Below the pieces are notes generated by a model. The model saw nothing but the letters and a program-made list of their open reading frames with translations, was not told the origin of the DNA and did no database searches. Shown in pieces: positions 9,321-17,565 of a stretch of 43,394 bases of DNA; positions within the stretch are counted from its first letter, which is position 1; every line of letters begins with the position of its first letter. The translations under genes were made by a program, and so were the position numbers. Origin of the DNA: UMGS1933 sp051891435 (lineage in GTDB: Bacteria; Bacillota; Clostridia; TANB77; CAG-508); NCBI GenBank assembly GCA_051891435.1, contig JBJFFE010000045.1, forward strand, positions 1 through 43,394. The letters run 5' to 3'.

Positions 9321-9349
9321 ATTATCCTATAAAATAGCAAAAAAAACAA
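9321..9349 (-). promoter_or_regulatory. Promoter of the coupling ATPase gene
   Basis: On the minus strand TTGTTT (9349-9344), 17 bases, GATAAT (9326-9321). The position argues for translation from GTG 9285 rather than ATG 9312. Confidence 0.55.
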
Positions 9350-9440
9350 GTCTTTTATGTAAATTTTTACAATAAATGTCTTATGAACTGGTCTAAATAA
9401 ATAAAAAAGATTATATATTTAAATACAAGGAGAATAAAAT

Positions 9441-11036
9441 TTGAAAAAAAATAGTTTCTTAAAAAATGTAAGTGTGCTACTATTTTCACAAATATTAATA
9501 AAAATCATAGGAATAGTTTATAAATTATATTTAACAAATAAAACAGGCTATGCAGATACAGGCAATGCAATATTTTCAGCAGCATTTCAAGTATATGCAA
9601 TTTTTCTAACAATTTGTTCAATAGGAATACCAAATGCAATTGCAAGTTTAACGTCATCGAAATTTGCAATAGGAGATAGCAATGGAGCATATAGAATATT
9701 AAAAATATCAATAGCAATTTTTGGAGCTTTGGGTTTCGCAGGAAGCTGTATTTTGTATTTTTCTGCTGGAGATATTGCGAATCTATACTTAGAAATGCCT
9801 GAGACTCAATTAGTACTTAAAGTGTTAGCTCCATCTGTGTTTCTAGTAGCTATATCTGCGGTACTAAAAGGATATTTTAACGGTAAAGGTAAAATGGATA
9901 TAACAGCAAAAGCTTTATCTATAGAACAATTAGCTAAAACAATAATAACTATTATAATAGTAGAAATATTATCAAACATATCAAATAAAAATACAATTAT
10001 TATGGTATGTGGAGTCGCATTAACTACATCTATAGGAAGTGTTATTAATTGCTTTTACTTATACAAAAATTATTTAAAAAATAAAAGAGAAATTTGGACA
10101 GATATAATAACCTCAAAAATTTATAAAAAAGAATCAAGAAGGAATATAATAAAAAATATATTTAAAGTCGCTTTTCCAATAACAATTTGTGGGCTAATTG
10201 CTTCTATTAATAAAACTATAGATGCTTTTACAATAGTAAAAATAGCAAAACAATACTTGGGAGAAGCAGAAGCCGTAAAACAATATGGAATTTTATCTGG
10301 AAAAGTTGAAAGTTTAATCACTTTGCCTTTTTCTTTTAATATAGCAATTGTAACGACTCTTATTCCAACAATAGCAGGATATAAGGCAAGAGGAGAGGTT
10401 GAAAAAACAAAGAATATTATAAAATTTGCAATATTAACTGGAATATTATTATCAATACCATGTTTTCTGGTTTTATATTTGTTTCCAGAACAGATTTTAC
10501 AAACATTATTCCCAAATGCATCAGCAGGAAGTCAAATGTTAAAACTAAGCTCTGTTAGTATAATAATTGCAATAACGATACAAACTATTAATAGCTATTT
10601 GCAAGGGATGAACAAGATGAAAATACAAATAATAGCAATAGGAATAAGTTCATGTTTTAAATTAATATTAAATATAATACTAATATCAAATGAAAAAATA
10701 GGAGTATATGGAGCAATAATTTCAAACATTGTTACATATATAATTACTATAAGTATTCTAATTGGGTATTTAATACATAATGAAAAGATAAAATTTGAAT
10801 TAAATAGATTTTTCATAAAACCAATGATAATATCTACTATTACATATATAATAATGGAGGAAATACATAAGATAGCTTTTATAAAATCGGAATTAATAAA
10901 TCTAATTGTAAGCATATGCATTGGTGGAATAGCATATTTAATAATGATAATCCTTTTAAAAGTTGTATCTAAAACAGAAATGCAGCTAATCACAGGGAAA
11001 AAAGTAAACATAAAACCAGAAAAAGCCCAAAAATAA
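9441..11036 (+). CDS. Polysaccharide/lipid flippase, SpoVB-MATE (MOP) family
   Basis: 531 residues with about 14 membrane helices. The N-terminus (FLKNVSVLLFSQILIKIIGIVYKLYLTNKTGY) matches the SpoVB/MurJ/Wzx branch of the MOP superfamily, as do the internal FNGKGKM, AFPITICGLIASIN, LPFSFNIAIVTTLIPTIAGY and YLQGMNKM segments. Such proteins flip lipid-linked cell-wall or polysaccharide precursors; a peptidoglycan lipid II role is possible but not provable here. TTG start follows CAAGGAGAATAAAAT. The short poly-Lys N-terminus fits a cytoplasmic start. Confidence 0.87.
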   Translation: MKKNSFLKNVSVLLFSQILIKIIGIVYKLYLTNKTGYADTGNAIFSAAFQVYAIFLTICSIGIPNAIASLTSSKFAIGDSNGAYRILKISIAIFGALGFAGSCILYFSAGDIANLYLEMPETQLVLKVLAPSVFLVAISAVLKGYFNGKGKMDITAKALSIEQLAKTIITIIIVEILSNISNKNTIIMVCGVALTTSIGSVINCFYLYKNYLKNKREIWTDIITSKIYKKESRRNIIKNIFKVAFPITICGLIASINKTIDAFTIVKIAKQYLGEAEAVKQYGILSGKVESLITLPFSFNIAIVTTLIPTIAGYKARGEVEKTKNIIKFAILTGILLSIPCFLVLYLFPEQILQTLFPNASAGSQMLKLSSVSIIIAITIQTINSYLQGMNKMKIQIIAIGISSCFKLILNIILISNEKIGVYGAIISNIVTYIITISILIGYLIHNEKIKFELNRFFIKPMIISTITYIIMEEIHKIAFIKSELINLIVSICIGGIAYLIMIILLKVVSKTEMQLITGKKVNIKPEKAQK

Positions 11037-11083
11037 AGAAAAATTAAAAAATTCAAATAAAAAAAGAAGGATTTTATCTAAAA

Positions 11084-11117
11084 TTGACGAATTATCTTAA
11101 TAGTAGATTCAATCTAC
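11084..11117 (+). promoter_or_regulatory. Possible HU promoter with perfect palindrome
   Basis: A TTGACG box (11084-11089) is followed by a perfect 15-base palindrome GTAGATTCAATCTAC (11103-11117) that covers the expected -10 region, where TTCAAT at 18-base spacing is the best match. The palindrome could be an operator. The -10 is weak. Confidence 0.4.
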
Positions 11118-11151
11118 ATTACAATATAAATCTTATTAGGAGGTAAGTTTA

Positions 11152-11427
11152 ATGAACAAAGCTGAATTAATCGCAGCAGTAGCTGCAAAAACAGGAGACA
11201 CAAAAAAAGGAGTAGAAGCATCTGTTAATGCATTCGTAGACGTTGTTACAGAAGCATTAGTAAAAGGTGACAAAGTTCAATTAGTTGGATTTGGATCTTT
11301 CGAAGTAAGAAAAAGAGCAGCTAGAAAAGGAAGAAACCCACAAACTAAAGAAGAAATAAAAATACCTGCATCAAAAGCTCCAGTATTCAAAGCTGGTAAA
11401 GCATTAAAAGAAAGAGTAAATCACTAA
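11152..11427 (+). CDS. hup: HU family DNA-binding protein
   Basis: 91 residues, the standard HU length. It begins MNKAELIAAVAAKTG and contains VQLVGFGSFEVRKRAARKGRNPQT, the beta-arm signature with the DNA-intercalating region RNPQT, and ends in AGKALKERVN. HU is the nucleoid-associated dimer that bends and compacts DNA. ATG follows the strong AGGAGG site. Codon choice is slightly richer in G/C than neighbours, as expected for a highly expressed gene. It has its own terminator, so it is monocistronic. Confidence 0.97.
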   Translation: MNKAELIAAVAAKTGDTKKGVEASVNAFVDVVTEALVKGDKVQLVGFGSFEVRKRAARKGRNPQTKEEIKIPASKAPVFKAGKALKERVNH

Positions 11428-11463
11428 TTTTAGAATTTGATATATAGGTATATGAATTCATAT

Positions 11464-11492
11464 AAATGCGAACCAAACGGTTCGCATTTTTT
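11464..11492 (+). terminator. Intrinsic terminator of the HU gene
   Basis: 11-bp perfect stem AAATGCGAACC / GGTTCGCATTT, AAAC loop, then a T-run. Confidence 0.93.
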
Positions 11493-11586
11493 ATACAACT
11501 TTTTATGCAAAAAATGTCACAATAATGTCATATTTTATCAAAAAATAAAAAAATCCATATTTCCGTAAGAAAATTTCAAAAAAAGC

Positions 11587-11615
11587 TTGACAGGAAAATT
11601 TTAGAAGAGTATAAT
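11587..11615 (+). promoter_or_regulatory. Consensus promoter of the S10-spc-alpha operon
   Basis: Perfect TTGACA (11587-11592), 17-base spacer, perfect TATAAT (11610-11615). It is the strongest promoter visible in the window and precedes the ribosomal protein genes. Confidence 0.92.
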
Positions 11616-11849
11616 ATGATTTGCGTGTAGATTTGCGATGAAGCGAAATGTGGCTACATTATAGTAAATATAATGGAGGGAACTTTCGCAGAGTATGTCT
11701 TGGCTTTGACCTAGGCGGATAAGTTTTACTTAAAGCACTTATCCTAGGGAACTAACATGAACTAGGATTTTTAAATGGTAAAAAAAGAAACACCAGGGTG
11801 CGTTAAACTTTCCCTAAAAGGCAATAAAAAATTAAGGAGGGATTTTAAC
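11616..11849 (+). promoter_or_regulatory. Structured 5' leader of the S10 operon
   Basis: About 230 transcribed bases before rpsJ. A long hairpin spans 11710-11748 (CCTAG/CTAGG plus GATAAGT/ACTTATC). Further 5' is a GATTTGCGATGAAGCGAAATGTGG region. S10 leaders in other bacteria are the target of feedback repression by L4, but I cannot align this one to a known leader class. Together with the HU terminator and promoter it fills the 422-base gap between HU and rpsJ. Confidence 0.55.
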
Positions 11850-12296
11850 ATGGCAAAAACAACAAAGGATGTAGCAACAGAGGAAGTAGTTGAAAAGAAA
11901 ACAACTAAAACAACTACAAGAAAAACTACAGCTAAAAAAGAAACAACTAAAGCTGTAAAAAAAGAGAAAGGGACAATAGCTACTAAAGTTCAAAGTGAAA
12001 GAATCAGAATTAGACTAAAAGCTTATGATCATGTACTTATAGATCAGTCTGCTGAAAAAATAGTAGATACTGCTAAAAGAACAGGTGCACAAGTTTCTGG
12101 ACCAATTCCACTTCCAACAAGAAAAGAAGTAGTAACAGTAATCCGTTCTCCACACAAACACAAAGACTCAAGAGAACAATTTGAGATGAGAACTCATAAA
12201 AGAGTTATTGATATTTTATATCCTACACAAACAACAGTAGATAGCCTAATGAAATTAGACTTGCCAGCTGGTGTAGAAATAGAAATAAAATTATAA
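11850..12296 (+). CDS. rpsJ: 30S ribosomal protein S10 with basic N-terminal extension
   Basis: 148 residues, where S10 is usually about 102. The canonical S10 core runs from about residue 46 (SERIRIRLKAYDHVLIDQSA) to the end and includes GPIPLPTRKEVVTVIRSPHKHKDSREQFEMR. The first 45 residues are a low-complexity Thr/Lys-rich tail (TTKTTTRKTTAKKETTKAVK). ATG 11850 is preceded by AAGGAGGG, so the tail is translated; a longer open frame to 11775 has no ribosome binding site. S10 sits in the 30S head and also acts with NusB in antitermination. First gene of the operon. Confidence 0.95.
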   Translation: MAKTTKDVATEEVVEKKTTKTTTRKTTAKKETTKAVKKEKGTIATKVQSERIRIRLKAYDHVLIDQSAEKIVDTAKRTGAQVSGPIPLPTRKEVVTVIRSPHKHKDSREQFEMRTHKRVIDILYPTQTTVDSLMKLDLPAGVEIEIKL

Positions 12297-12337
12297 TTTT
12301 AAAATTAAAGGTTAAAGGTAAACAAATCCCGAAACCA

Positions 12338-12472
12338 AGCTGATGAAAAACAATCAAAAGCGAGTATTACAAGGCAAAAATTTTAGAAAAAGCGGAGCAT
12401 ACATGTGTATGTGAGCATTTTGAGAAAATTTTTAACGCAGTAAGACGAAGGTTTTCATTGTTTTAGTTAGCC
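12338..12472. repeat. Palindromic repeat (copy E, inverted) between rpsJ and rplC
   Basis: Imperfect palindrome with arms AAAACAAT ... ATTGTTTT, GTATTAC ... GCAGTAAG and AAAAATTTT ... AAAATTTTT, and a central GCATACATGTGTATGTG hairpin. Its reverse complement contains AAAATGCTC...TACACATGTA...CTCCGCTTTT, matching the core of the element at 17938, so it is the same family in the opposite orientation. Confidence 0.7.
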
Positions 12473-12493
12473 AATAGTATAAGGAGGAAAAAA

Positions 12494-13123
12494 ATGAAAA
12501 AAGCATTATTAGGAAGAAAACTAGGAATGACACAAATATTTGATGAACATGGAAAAGTTATTCCAGTTACAGTTATTGAAGCAGGTCCATGTACAGTAGT
12601 TCAAATAAAAACAAAAGACGCTGATGGATATGAAGCTGTTCAATTAGGATTTGGAGAAGTTAAGGCAAATAAGGTTGTAAAGCCAAAAGCTGGACATTTC
12701 AAAAAAGCAAATGTGGAACCAAAGAAACATTTAAGAGAATTTAGATTAGAAGAAATATCTTACAATGTTGGTGACGAATTAAAAGCAGATGTATTTACTG
12801 CAGGTGAATTTGTTGATATTACAGGAACAACAAAAGGTAAAGGTTTCCAAGGTGTTATTAAACGTCATGGACAATCAAGAGGACCAATGGGACATGGTTC
12901 TATGTATCATAGAAGACCAGGTTCAATGGGACCTACATCAACACCAGGAAGAGTTTTCAAAGGTAAAAAACTTCCAGGACATATGGGAATGCAAACAGTT
13001 ACAATTCAAAAATTAGAAGTTGTAAATGTTGATTTAGACAAAAATGTAATATTAGTAAAAGGTAGTGTTCCAGGAAACAAAGGTGCTATCTTAAAAATAA
13101 AAGATTCAGTTAAAAGTAAATAA
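12494..13123 (+). CDS. rplC: 50S ribosomal protein L3
   Basis: 209 residues, usual for L3. It begins MKKALLGRKLGMTQIF and holds the conserved KGKGFQGVIKRHGQSRGPMGHGS and RRPGSMGPTSTPGRVFKGK loops that reach toward the peptidyl transferase centre and the usual glutamine-methylation region. L3 is an early assembly protein of the 50S subunit. ATG follows ATAAGGAGG. It lies 17 bases before rplD, in the standard S10 operon order. Confidence 0.98.
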   Translation: MKKALLGRKLGMTQIFDEHGKVIPVTVIEAGPCTVVQIKTKDADGYEAVQLGFGEVKANKVVKPKAGHFKKANVEPKKHLREFRLEEISYNVGDELKADVFTAGEFVDITGTTKGKGFQGVIKRHGQSRGPMGHGSMYHRRPGSMGPTSTPGRVFKGKKLPGHMGMQTVTIQKLEVVNVDLDKNVILVKGSVPGNKGAILKIKDSVKSK

Positions 13124-13140
13124 GAGAGGAGATAAGAAAA

Positions 13141-13764
13141 ATGCCTAAAATAGATGTATACAATATAGAAGGTAAAAAAGTTAGCACATTAGAATTAAAT
13201 GATAATGTGTTTGGTATAAAACCAAACGAAGCTGTTGTACATAGTGCTTTAGTTAATTATATGGCTAATCAAAGACAAGGAACTGCAAGCACAAAAACAA
13301 GAGCAGAAGTTTCTGGTGGTGGAAGAAAACCATGGAAACAAAAAGGAACAGGTAGAGCAAGACAAGGTTCTACAAGAGCACCACAATGGATAAAAGGTGG
13401 TATAGCATTAGGACCAAAACCAAGAGATTACAGATATACAATTAACAAAAAAGAAAGAAGATTAGCAATAAAATCAGTTTTAAGTTCAAAAGTATTAGAA
13501 AACAACTTAGTTGTTTTAGATAATTTACAATTTGAAGAAATTAAAACTAAACAAATGGTAAATGCTTTAGCAAACCTAAAAGTAGAAGGAAAAACTTTAG
13601 TAGTATTACCAGAAAAGAACTTAAATGTTCAAAAATCAGCTAAAAACATTGAAAATGTAAAAACAACTTTAGTAAATACAATAAATGTTTATGATTTATT
13701 AAAATACAATAAACTTATCTTAACAGTTGATAGTGTTAAAGGCTTAGAGGAGGTGTATGCTTAA
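13141..13764 (+). CDS. rplD: 50S ribosomal protein L4
   Basis: 207 residues, full length. The extended loop (GTASTKTRAEVSGGGRKPWKQKGTGRARQGSTRAPQW region) that lines the exit tunnel is intact. In other bacteria L4 also represses its own operon via the S10 leader. ATG follows AGAGAGGAG. The stop overlaps the rplW ribosome binding region, suggesting coupling. Confidence 0.98.
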   Translation: MPKIDVYNIEGKKVSTLELNDNVFGIKPNEAVVHSALVNYMANQRQGTASTKTRAEVSGGGRKPWKQKGTGRARQGSTRAPQWIKGGIALGPKPRDYRYTINKKERRLAIKSVLSSKVLENNLVVLDNLQFEEIKTKQMVNALANLKVEGKTLVVLPEKNLNVQKSAKNIENVKTTLVNTINVYDLLKYNKLILTVDSVKGLEEVYA

Positions 13765-13765
13765 G

Positions 13766-14113
13766 ATGAGACCAGAAGATATAATAATAAAACCAATAAT
13801 TACAGAAAAAAGTAATGATGGACTTCAAACTGGAAAGTATACATTCCAAGTAGCAAAAAAAGCTACAAAAATTCAAATAGCTAGTGCTGTTCAAGCTCTT
13901 TTTGGAGTTAGAGTATTAAATGTTAATACAATGATAGTTAAAGGAAAAGAAAAAAGAGTTGGAGCTAATACTGGAAGAAGACCAGATTGGAAAAAAGCAA
14001 TAGTTACTATTGATACAAACCCAACTGAAAAATCTTACTTAACTAAAGGTGGAAAAGAAGTTAAGGTAGACAAAAAATATAAAGACTCAATAGACGAGTT
14101 TATGGGAGCTTAA
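13766..14113 (+). CDS. rplW: 50S ribosomal protein L23
   Basis: 115 residues from ATG 13766, which has AGGAGGT 11 bases upstream (inside rplD). ATG 13757 is only two bases from that site, so it is less likely. Family motifs IIIKPIITEKSND, KYTFQVAKKATKIQIASAVQALFGVRVLNVNTM and KKAIVTI are present. L23 surrounds the tunnel exit and docks trigger factor and SRP. Confidence 0.97.
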   Translation: MRPEDIIIKPIITEKSNDGLQTGKYTFQVAKKATKIQIASAVQALFGVRVLNVNTMIVKGKEKRVGANTGRRPDWKKAIVTIDTNPTEKSYLTKGGKEVKVDKKYKDSIDEFMGA

Positions 14114-14186
14114 TAAGAAGCAAAGTAAAAAAATATCCAGAATAAACTGGGAAAATAAATTAAATATAGAAGGAGAGAAATAAACA

Positions 14187-15014
14187 ATGGGTATTAAGAA
14201 TTTTAGACCATATACACCATCAAGAAGAAACATGACAGTTTCTACATTTGATGAAATTACAAAGAAAACACCAGAAAAATCTTTACTTGCTAAAAAGAAG
14301 AAAAATGCAGGTAGAAATTCATACGGTAGAATAACAGTTAGACACCAAGGTGGTGGAAACAGACAAAAATATAGAATAGTAGATTTTAAACGTAAAAAAG
14401 ATGATATGCCAGCTACAGTTGTTGGAATCGAATACGATCCAAACCGTACAAGTAACATAGCATTAATAAAATATGAAGATGGAACTTTAAGTTACATCTT
14501 AGCTCCAGTAGGATTAAAAGATGGAGACACAGTAGTATCAGGAAAAAATGCTGATATAAGAGTAGGAAACTGCTTACCAATAGAAAATATACCAGTTGGT
14601 ACTTTAATTCACAATATAGAATTAAATCCAGGTCAAGGTGGAAAAATGGTTAGAACTGCTGGTGGAGAAGCACAACTTATGGCAAAAGAAGGACAATATG
14701 CACATGTAAGACTTCCATCAGGAGAAATGAGACTAGTTCTTTCAAGATGTAGAGCAACAATAGGAACAATAGGAAATGCAGAACATAGTAATATAAAATT
14801 AGGTAAAGCAGGAAGAAAAAGACATATGGGTATAAGACCAACAGTTAGAGGTTCTGTTATGAACCCAGTAGATCACCCTCATGGTGGTGGTGAAGGTAAA
14901 GCACCAGTAGGACACGCAGGACCACTTACTCCTTGGGGTAAACCAGCACTAGGATATAAGACAAGAAAGAAAAACAAAGCATCAGACAAATTTATAGTTA
15001 AGAGAAGAAAATAA
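14187..15014 (+). CDS. rplB: 50S ribosomal protein L2
   Basis: 275 residues, full length. It contains GRITVRHQGGGNRQKYRIVDFKR near the N-terminus and the hallmark NPVDHPHGGGEGKAPVG near residue 222, the region that supports peptidyl transferase and subunit association. It ends in basic KTRKKNKASDKFIVKRRK. ATG follows AGAAGGAGAG. A 111-base gap with a hairpin element separates it from rpsS. Confidence 0.98.
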   Translation: MGIKNFRPYTPSRRNMTVSTFDEITKKTPEKSLLAKKKKNAGRNSYGRITVRHQGGGNRQKYRIVDFKRKKDDMPATVVGIEYDPNRTSNIALIKYEDGTLSYILAPVGLKDGDTVVSGKNADIRVGNCLPIENIPVGTLIHNIELNPGQGGKMVRTAGGEAQLMAKEGQYAHVRLPSGEMRLVLSRCRATIGTIGNAEHSNIKLGKAGRKRHMGIRPTVRGSVMNPVDHPHGGGEGKAPVGHAGPLTPWGKPALGYKTRKKNKASDKFIVKRRK

Positions 15015-15015
15015 A

Positions 15016-15081
15016 CCTACGATATAAGCGAACTTGATGTTCGTTGATCGTAGGGGCAGGGTTCAATCCCTGCCTGTAGAT
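15016..15081. repeat. Double-hairpin intergenic element
   Basis: Two adjacent inverted repeats between rplB and rpsS: CCTACGAT / ATCGTAGG enclosing CGAAC / GTTCG, then GGCAGGG TTCAAT CCCTGCC. It resembles the GC-rich GTAGGG-type elements in the window. No T-tract follows, so read-through is expected. Confidence 0.7.
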
Positions 15082-15125
15082 AGAAAAAAATAAAATTACA
15101 AAATCTAAATCAAGGAGGAAACAAA

Positions 15126-15407
15126 ATGTCAAGATCTAGTAAAAAGAAACCATTTGTAGCACCAGAACTTCTAAAAAGAGTGGAAGCTATGAATGAATCA
15201 GGAGAAAAAAGTGTTTTAAAAACATGGTCAAGAGCATCTACTATATATCCACAAATGGTTGGACACACAATAGCAGTTCATGATGGTAGAAAACACGTTC
15301 CTGTTTATATATCTGAAGAAATGATAGGACATAAATTAGGAGAATTTGCTCCAACAAGAACATTTAAAGGTCATGCAGGAGATAAAAAATCAAACGTAAA
15401 AAAATAA
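15126..15407 (+). CDS. rpsS: 30S ribosomal protein S19
   Basis: 93 residues, standard length. SRSSKKKPFVAPELLKRVEAMN at the N-terminus, then KTWSRASTIYPQMVGHTIAVHDGRKHVPVYI and GHKLGEFAPTRTFKGHAGDKK. It binds 16S rRNA in the 30S head with S13. ATG follows CAAGGAGG; rplV begins 19 bases downstream. Confidence 0.98.
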   Translation: MSRSSKKKPFVAPELLKRVEAMNESGEKSVLKTWSRASTIYPQMVGHTIAVHDGRKHVPVYISEEMIGHKLGEFAPTRTFKGHAGDKKSNVKK

Positions 15408-15426
15408 TATTAGGAGGTAAATAAAA

Positions 15427-15783
15427 ATGCCAGAAGAAAAACAAACTTTAGAAGCAAAAGCAGTTTTAAAATATGCTAGAATTTCAAGCAGAAAAGTTAA
15501 AATTGTAGCAGATTTAATAAGAGGAAAACAAGTTGATGAAGCATTAGCAATAATTAAATTTACACCAAAAGCATCATCTGAAATATTAGAAAAATTATTA
15601 AAATCAGCTATAGCAAATGCTGAAAACAACCATGGTATGAATAGAGGAAACTTAATTGTTAGCGAAATCTATGCAAACCAAGGACCAACATTAAAAAGAA
15701 TTAGACCAGCAGCAAAAGGTTCAGCTGTTAGAATAAGAAAAAGAACAAGTCATATAACAATTAAATTAGTTGAAGCAAACTAA
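15427..15783 (+). CDS. rplV: 50S ribosomal protein L22
   Basis: 118 residues. Core LKYARISSRKVKIVADLIRGKQVDEAL, then SAIANAENNHGM and the beta-hairpin GPTLKRIRPAAKGSAVRIRKRTSHITI, whose tip lines the exit tunnel. ATG follows TTAGGAGGT. Standard position between rpsS and rpsC. Confidence 0.98.
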   Translation: MPEEKQTLEAKAVLKYARISSRKVKIVADLIRGKQVDEALAIIKFTPKASSEILEKLLKSAIANAENNHGMNRGNLIVSEIYANQGPTLKRIRPAAKGSAVRIRKRTSHITIKLVEAN

Positions 15784-15831
15784 TTGTAAAAGGGTAAGAG
15801 AACCCAAAATTAATAAGGAGGGAATTTTAGA

Positions 15832-16494
15832 ATGGGACAAAAAATGCATCCACACGGATTAAGAGTTGGTGTAATTAAAGATTGGAGTTCAAAATGGTAT
15901 GCAGATTCTAAGAACTTTAGTGATTATTTAGTAGAAGACCATAAAATTCGTGAATATGTAAAGAAAAAATTATATGTTAGCGGAATTTCTAAAATAGAAA
16001 TAGAAAGAACTGCTAAATTTGTAAAAGTAAATGTTTACACTGCTAAACCAGGATTAGTAATTGGTAAAGGTGGAAACTTAGCAGAAAGCCTAAAGGCAGA
16101 ATTATCAAAAATGATAAATAAAGAAGTTAATTTAAACATAGTTGAAGTTAAAGATGTTGATACTGACGCTCAATTAGTTGCTGAAAATATAGCAGGGCAA
16201 CTTGAAAGAAGAATTTCTTTCAGAAGAGCTATGAAACAATGTATGCAAAAATCTATGAAAGCAGGAGCTTTAGGTATAAAGACTGCAGTATCAGGAAGAT
16301 TAGGTGGAGCAGATATGGCTAGAACAGAGTTCTATAAAGAAGGTACTATTCCACTACAAACTTTAAGAGCAGATATCGATTATGGATTTGCTGAAGCAGA
16401 TACAACTTATGGAAAAATAGGTGTAAAAGTTTGGATTTATAAAGGAGAGGTTCTTCCATCTAAAAAAATAAAAACAGAAGGAGGAGAAGCATAA
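15832..16494 (+). CDS. rpsC: 30S ribosomal protein S3
   Basis: 220 residues: MGQKMHPHGLRVGVIKDWSSKWYAD, a KH type II domain with PGLVIGKGGNLAE near residue 75, and the S3 C-terminal domain (MKAGALGIKTAVSGRLGGADMART). It forms the mRNA entry site and has helicase-related function. ATG follows AAGGAGGG. Its TAA shares bases with the rplP start (TAATG), indicating translational coupling. Confidence 0.98.
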   Translation: MGQKMHPHGLRVGVIKDWSSKWYADSKNFSDYLVEDHKIREYVKKKLYVSGISKIEIERTAKFVKVNVYTAKPGLVIGKGGNLAESLKAELSKMINKEVNLNIVEVKDVDTDAQLVAENIAGQLERRISFRRAMKQCMQKSMKAGALGIKTAVSGRLGGADMARTEFYKEGTIPLQTLRADIDYGFAEADTTYGKIGVKVWIYKGEVLPSKKIKTEGGEA

Positions 16495-16934
16495 TGCCAG
16501 TAATGCCAAAAAGAACAAAATACAGAAAGTGTCAAAAAGGTAGAAATAGAGGAAAAGCATCAAGAGGTAATGTAGTAAATGAAGGTGAATACGGAATACA
16601 AGCATTAGAAGCTGGATTAATAACAGCAAACCAAATTGAAGCAGCTCGTATCGCTATGACACGTTATATAAAAAGAGGTGGTAAAGTTTGGATTAAAATA
16701 TTCCCAAACAAACCAATAAGTAAAAAACCAGCTGATACTCGTATGGGTAAAGGTAAAGGTGCTACAGAGTACTGGGTTGCAGTAGTAAAACCGGGAAGAG
16801 TTTTATTTGAAATAGCAGGAGTAAGTGAAGAAGTTGCAAGAGAAGCTTTAAGACTTGCTATGCATAAATTACCAATAAAAACTAAATTCGTAAAAAGAGA
16901 AGATAACCAAGGTGGTGATGTTGATGAAGATTAA
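16494..16934 (+). CDS. rplP: 50S ribosomal protein L16
   Basis: 146 residues. MPKRTKYRKCQKGRNRGKASRGN near the N-terminus and the RMGKGKGATEYWVAVVKPGRVLFEIAGV core. It organises the A-site and central protuberance. ATG 16494 overlaps the rpsC stop and has AAGGAGGAG at good spacing; a second ATG at 16503 is the alternative. The C-terminus overlaps rpmC by 11 bases. Confidence 0.97.
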   Translation: MPVMPKRTKYRKCQKGRNRGKASRGNVVNEGEYGIQALEAGLITANQIEAARIAMTRYIKRGGKVWIKIFPNKPISKKPADTRMGKGKGATEYWVAVVKPGRVLFEIAGVSEEVAREALRLAMHKLPIKTKFVKREDNQGGDVDED

Positions 16935-17118
16935 TAAATTAAGAGAAATGTCTTCACCAGAATTAGAGAAGGAACTAGGTGAATTAAAAACAGAACTATT
17001 CAAATTAAGATTTGGATTAGCAACAAATGGATTAGACAATCCAATGAAAATAAAAGAAACTAAAAAAGATATAGCTAGAGTAAAAACAATTCTAAAAGAA
17101 AGAGAATTAGCTGAATAG
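16924..17118 (+). CDS. rpmC: 50S ribosomal protein L29
   Basis: 64 residues, a helical hairpin: MKINKLREMSSPELEKELGELK...LFKLRFGLATN...KIKETKKDIARVKTILKERE. ATG 16924 was chosen because it follows AAGGTGG within rplP and starts at the canonical MK.N.LREMS. L29 sits by L23 at the tunnel exit. Confidence 0.97.
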   Translation: MKINKLREMSSPELEKELGELKTELFKLRFGLATNGLDNPMKIKETKKDIARVKTILKERELAE

Positions 17119-17160
17119 AAGAGAGAAGTGGGAAGTGAGAGGTGAGAAAACCTTTAACGA
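17119..17160 (+). repeat. Purine-rich GAAGTGAGAG tandem repeat after rpmC
   Basis: AGAGAGAAGTGGGAAGTGAGAGGTGAGAA directly follows the rpmC stop. The 131-base gap to rpsQ then holds ACTTCGAAG and CTTTAA segments like those after rpsK. Part of a family found after several stop codons here. Confidence 0.7.
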
Positions 17161-17249
17161 GACTTCGAAGAATTTTAAAGGATAGACTCATAAAATGTAG
17201 AGGTGAGGACCGCTCGCCTGTAAAAAAAGAAAAGGAGGAATTTCGTAAT

Positions 17250-17513
17250 ATGGAAGAAAGAAATCTTCGTAAAGTTATGGTTGGTACAGTTACATCTAAC
17301 AAAATGGATAAAACAGTAGTTGTATCAGTGGCAACAAACGTAAAACATCCTAAATATGGGAAAATAGTAAAAAGAACATATAAATTAAAAGCACATGACG
17401 AAGAAAATGTTTGCCAAATAGGAGACAAAGTGAAAGTAATGGAAACAAGACCTTTATCTAAAGATAAAAGATGGAGAGTTGTGGAAGTTATGGAAAAAGC
17501 TATTGTAAAATAA
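17250..17513 (+). CDS. rpsQ: 30S ribosomal protein S17
   Basis: 87 residues from ATG 17250, preceded by AAAGGAGG. RNLRKVMVGTVTSNKMDKTVVVSV, KHPKYGKIVKRTYKLKAHDE and GDKVKVMETRPLSKDKRWRVVEV are canonical. It is a primary 16S rRNA binder of OB fold. A longer open frame to 17142 runs through the repeat and is rejected because the S17 domain and binding site fix the start. Confidence 0.97.
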   Translation: MEERNLRKVMVGTVTSNKMDKTVVVSVATNVKHPKYGKIVKRTYKLKAHDEENVCQIGDKVKVMETRPLSKDKRWRVVEVMEKAIVK

Positions 17514-17565
17514 AATAAATGAAAATATAAAAATAAGATATAAAATAAGAAGGAGGAAGACTAGA

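Noticed and set aside
11775..11849. Longer S10 start at 11775
   Set aside because: No ribosome binding site; AAGGAGGG lies before 11850.
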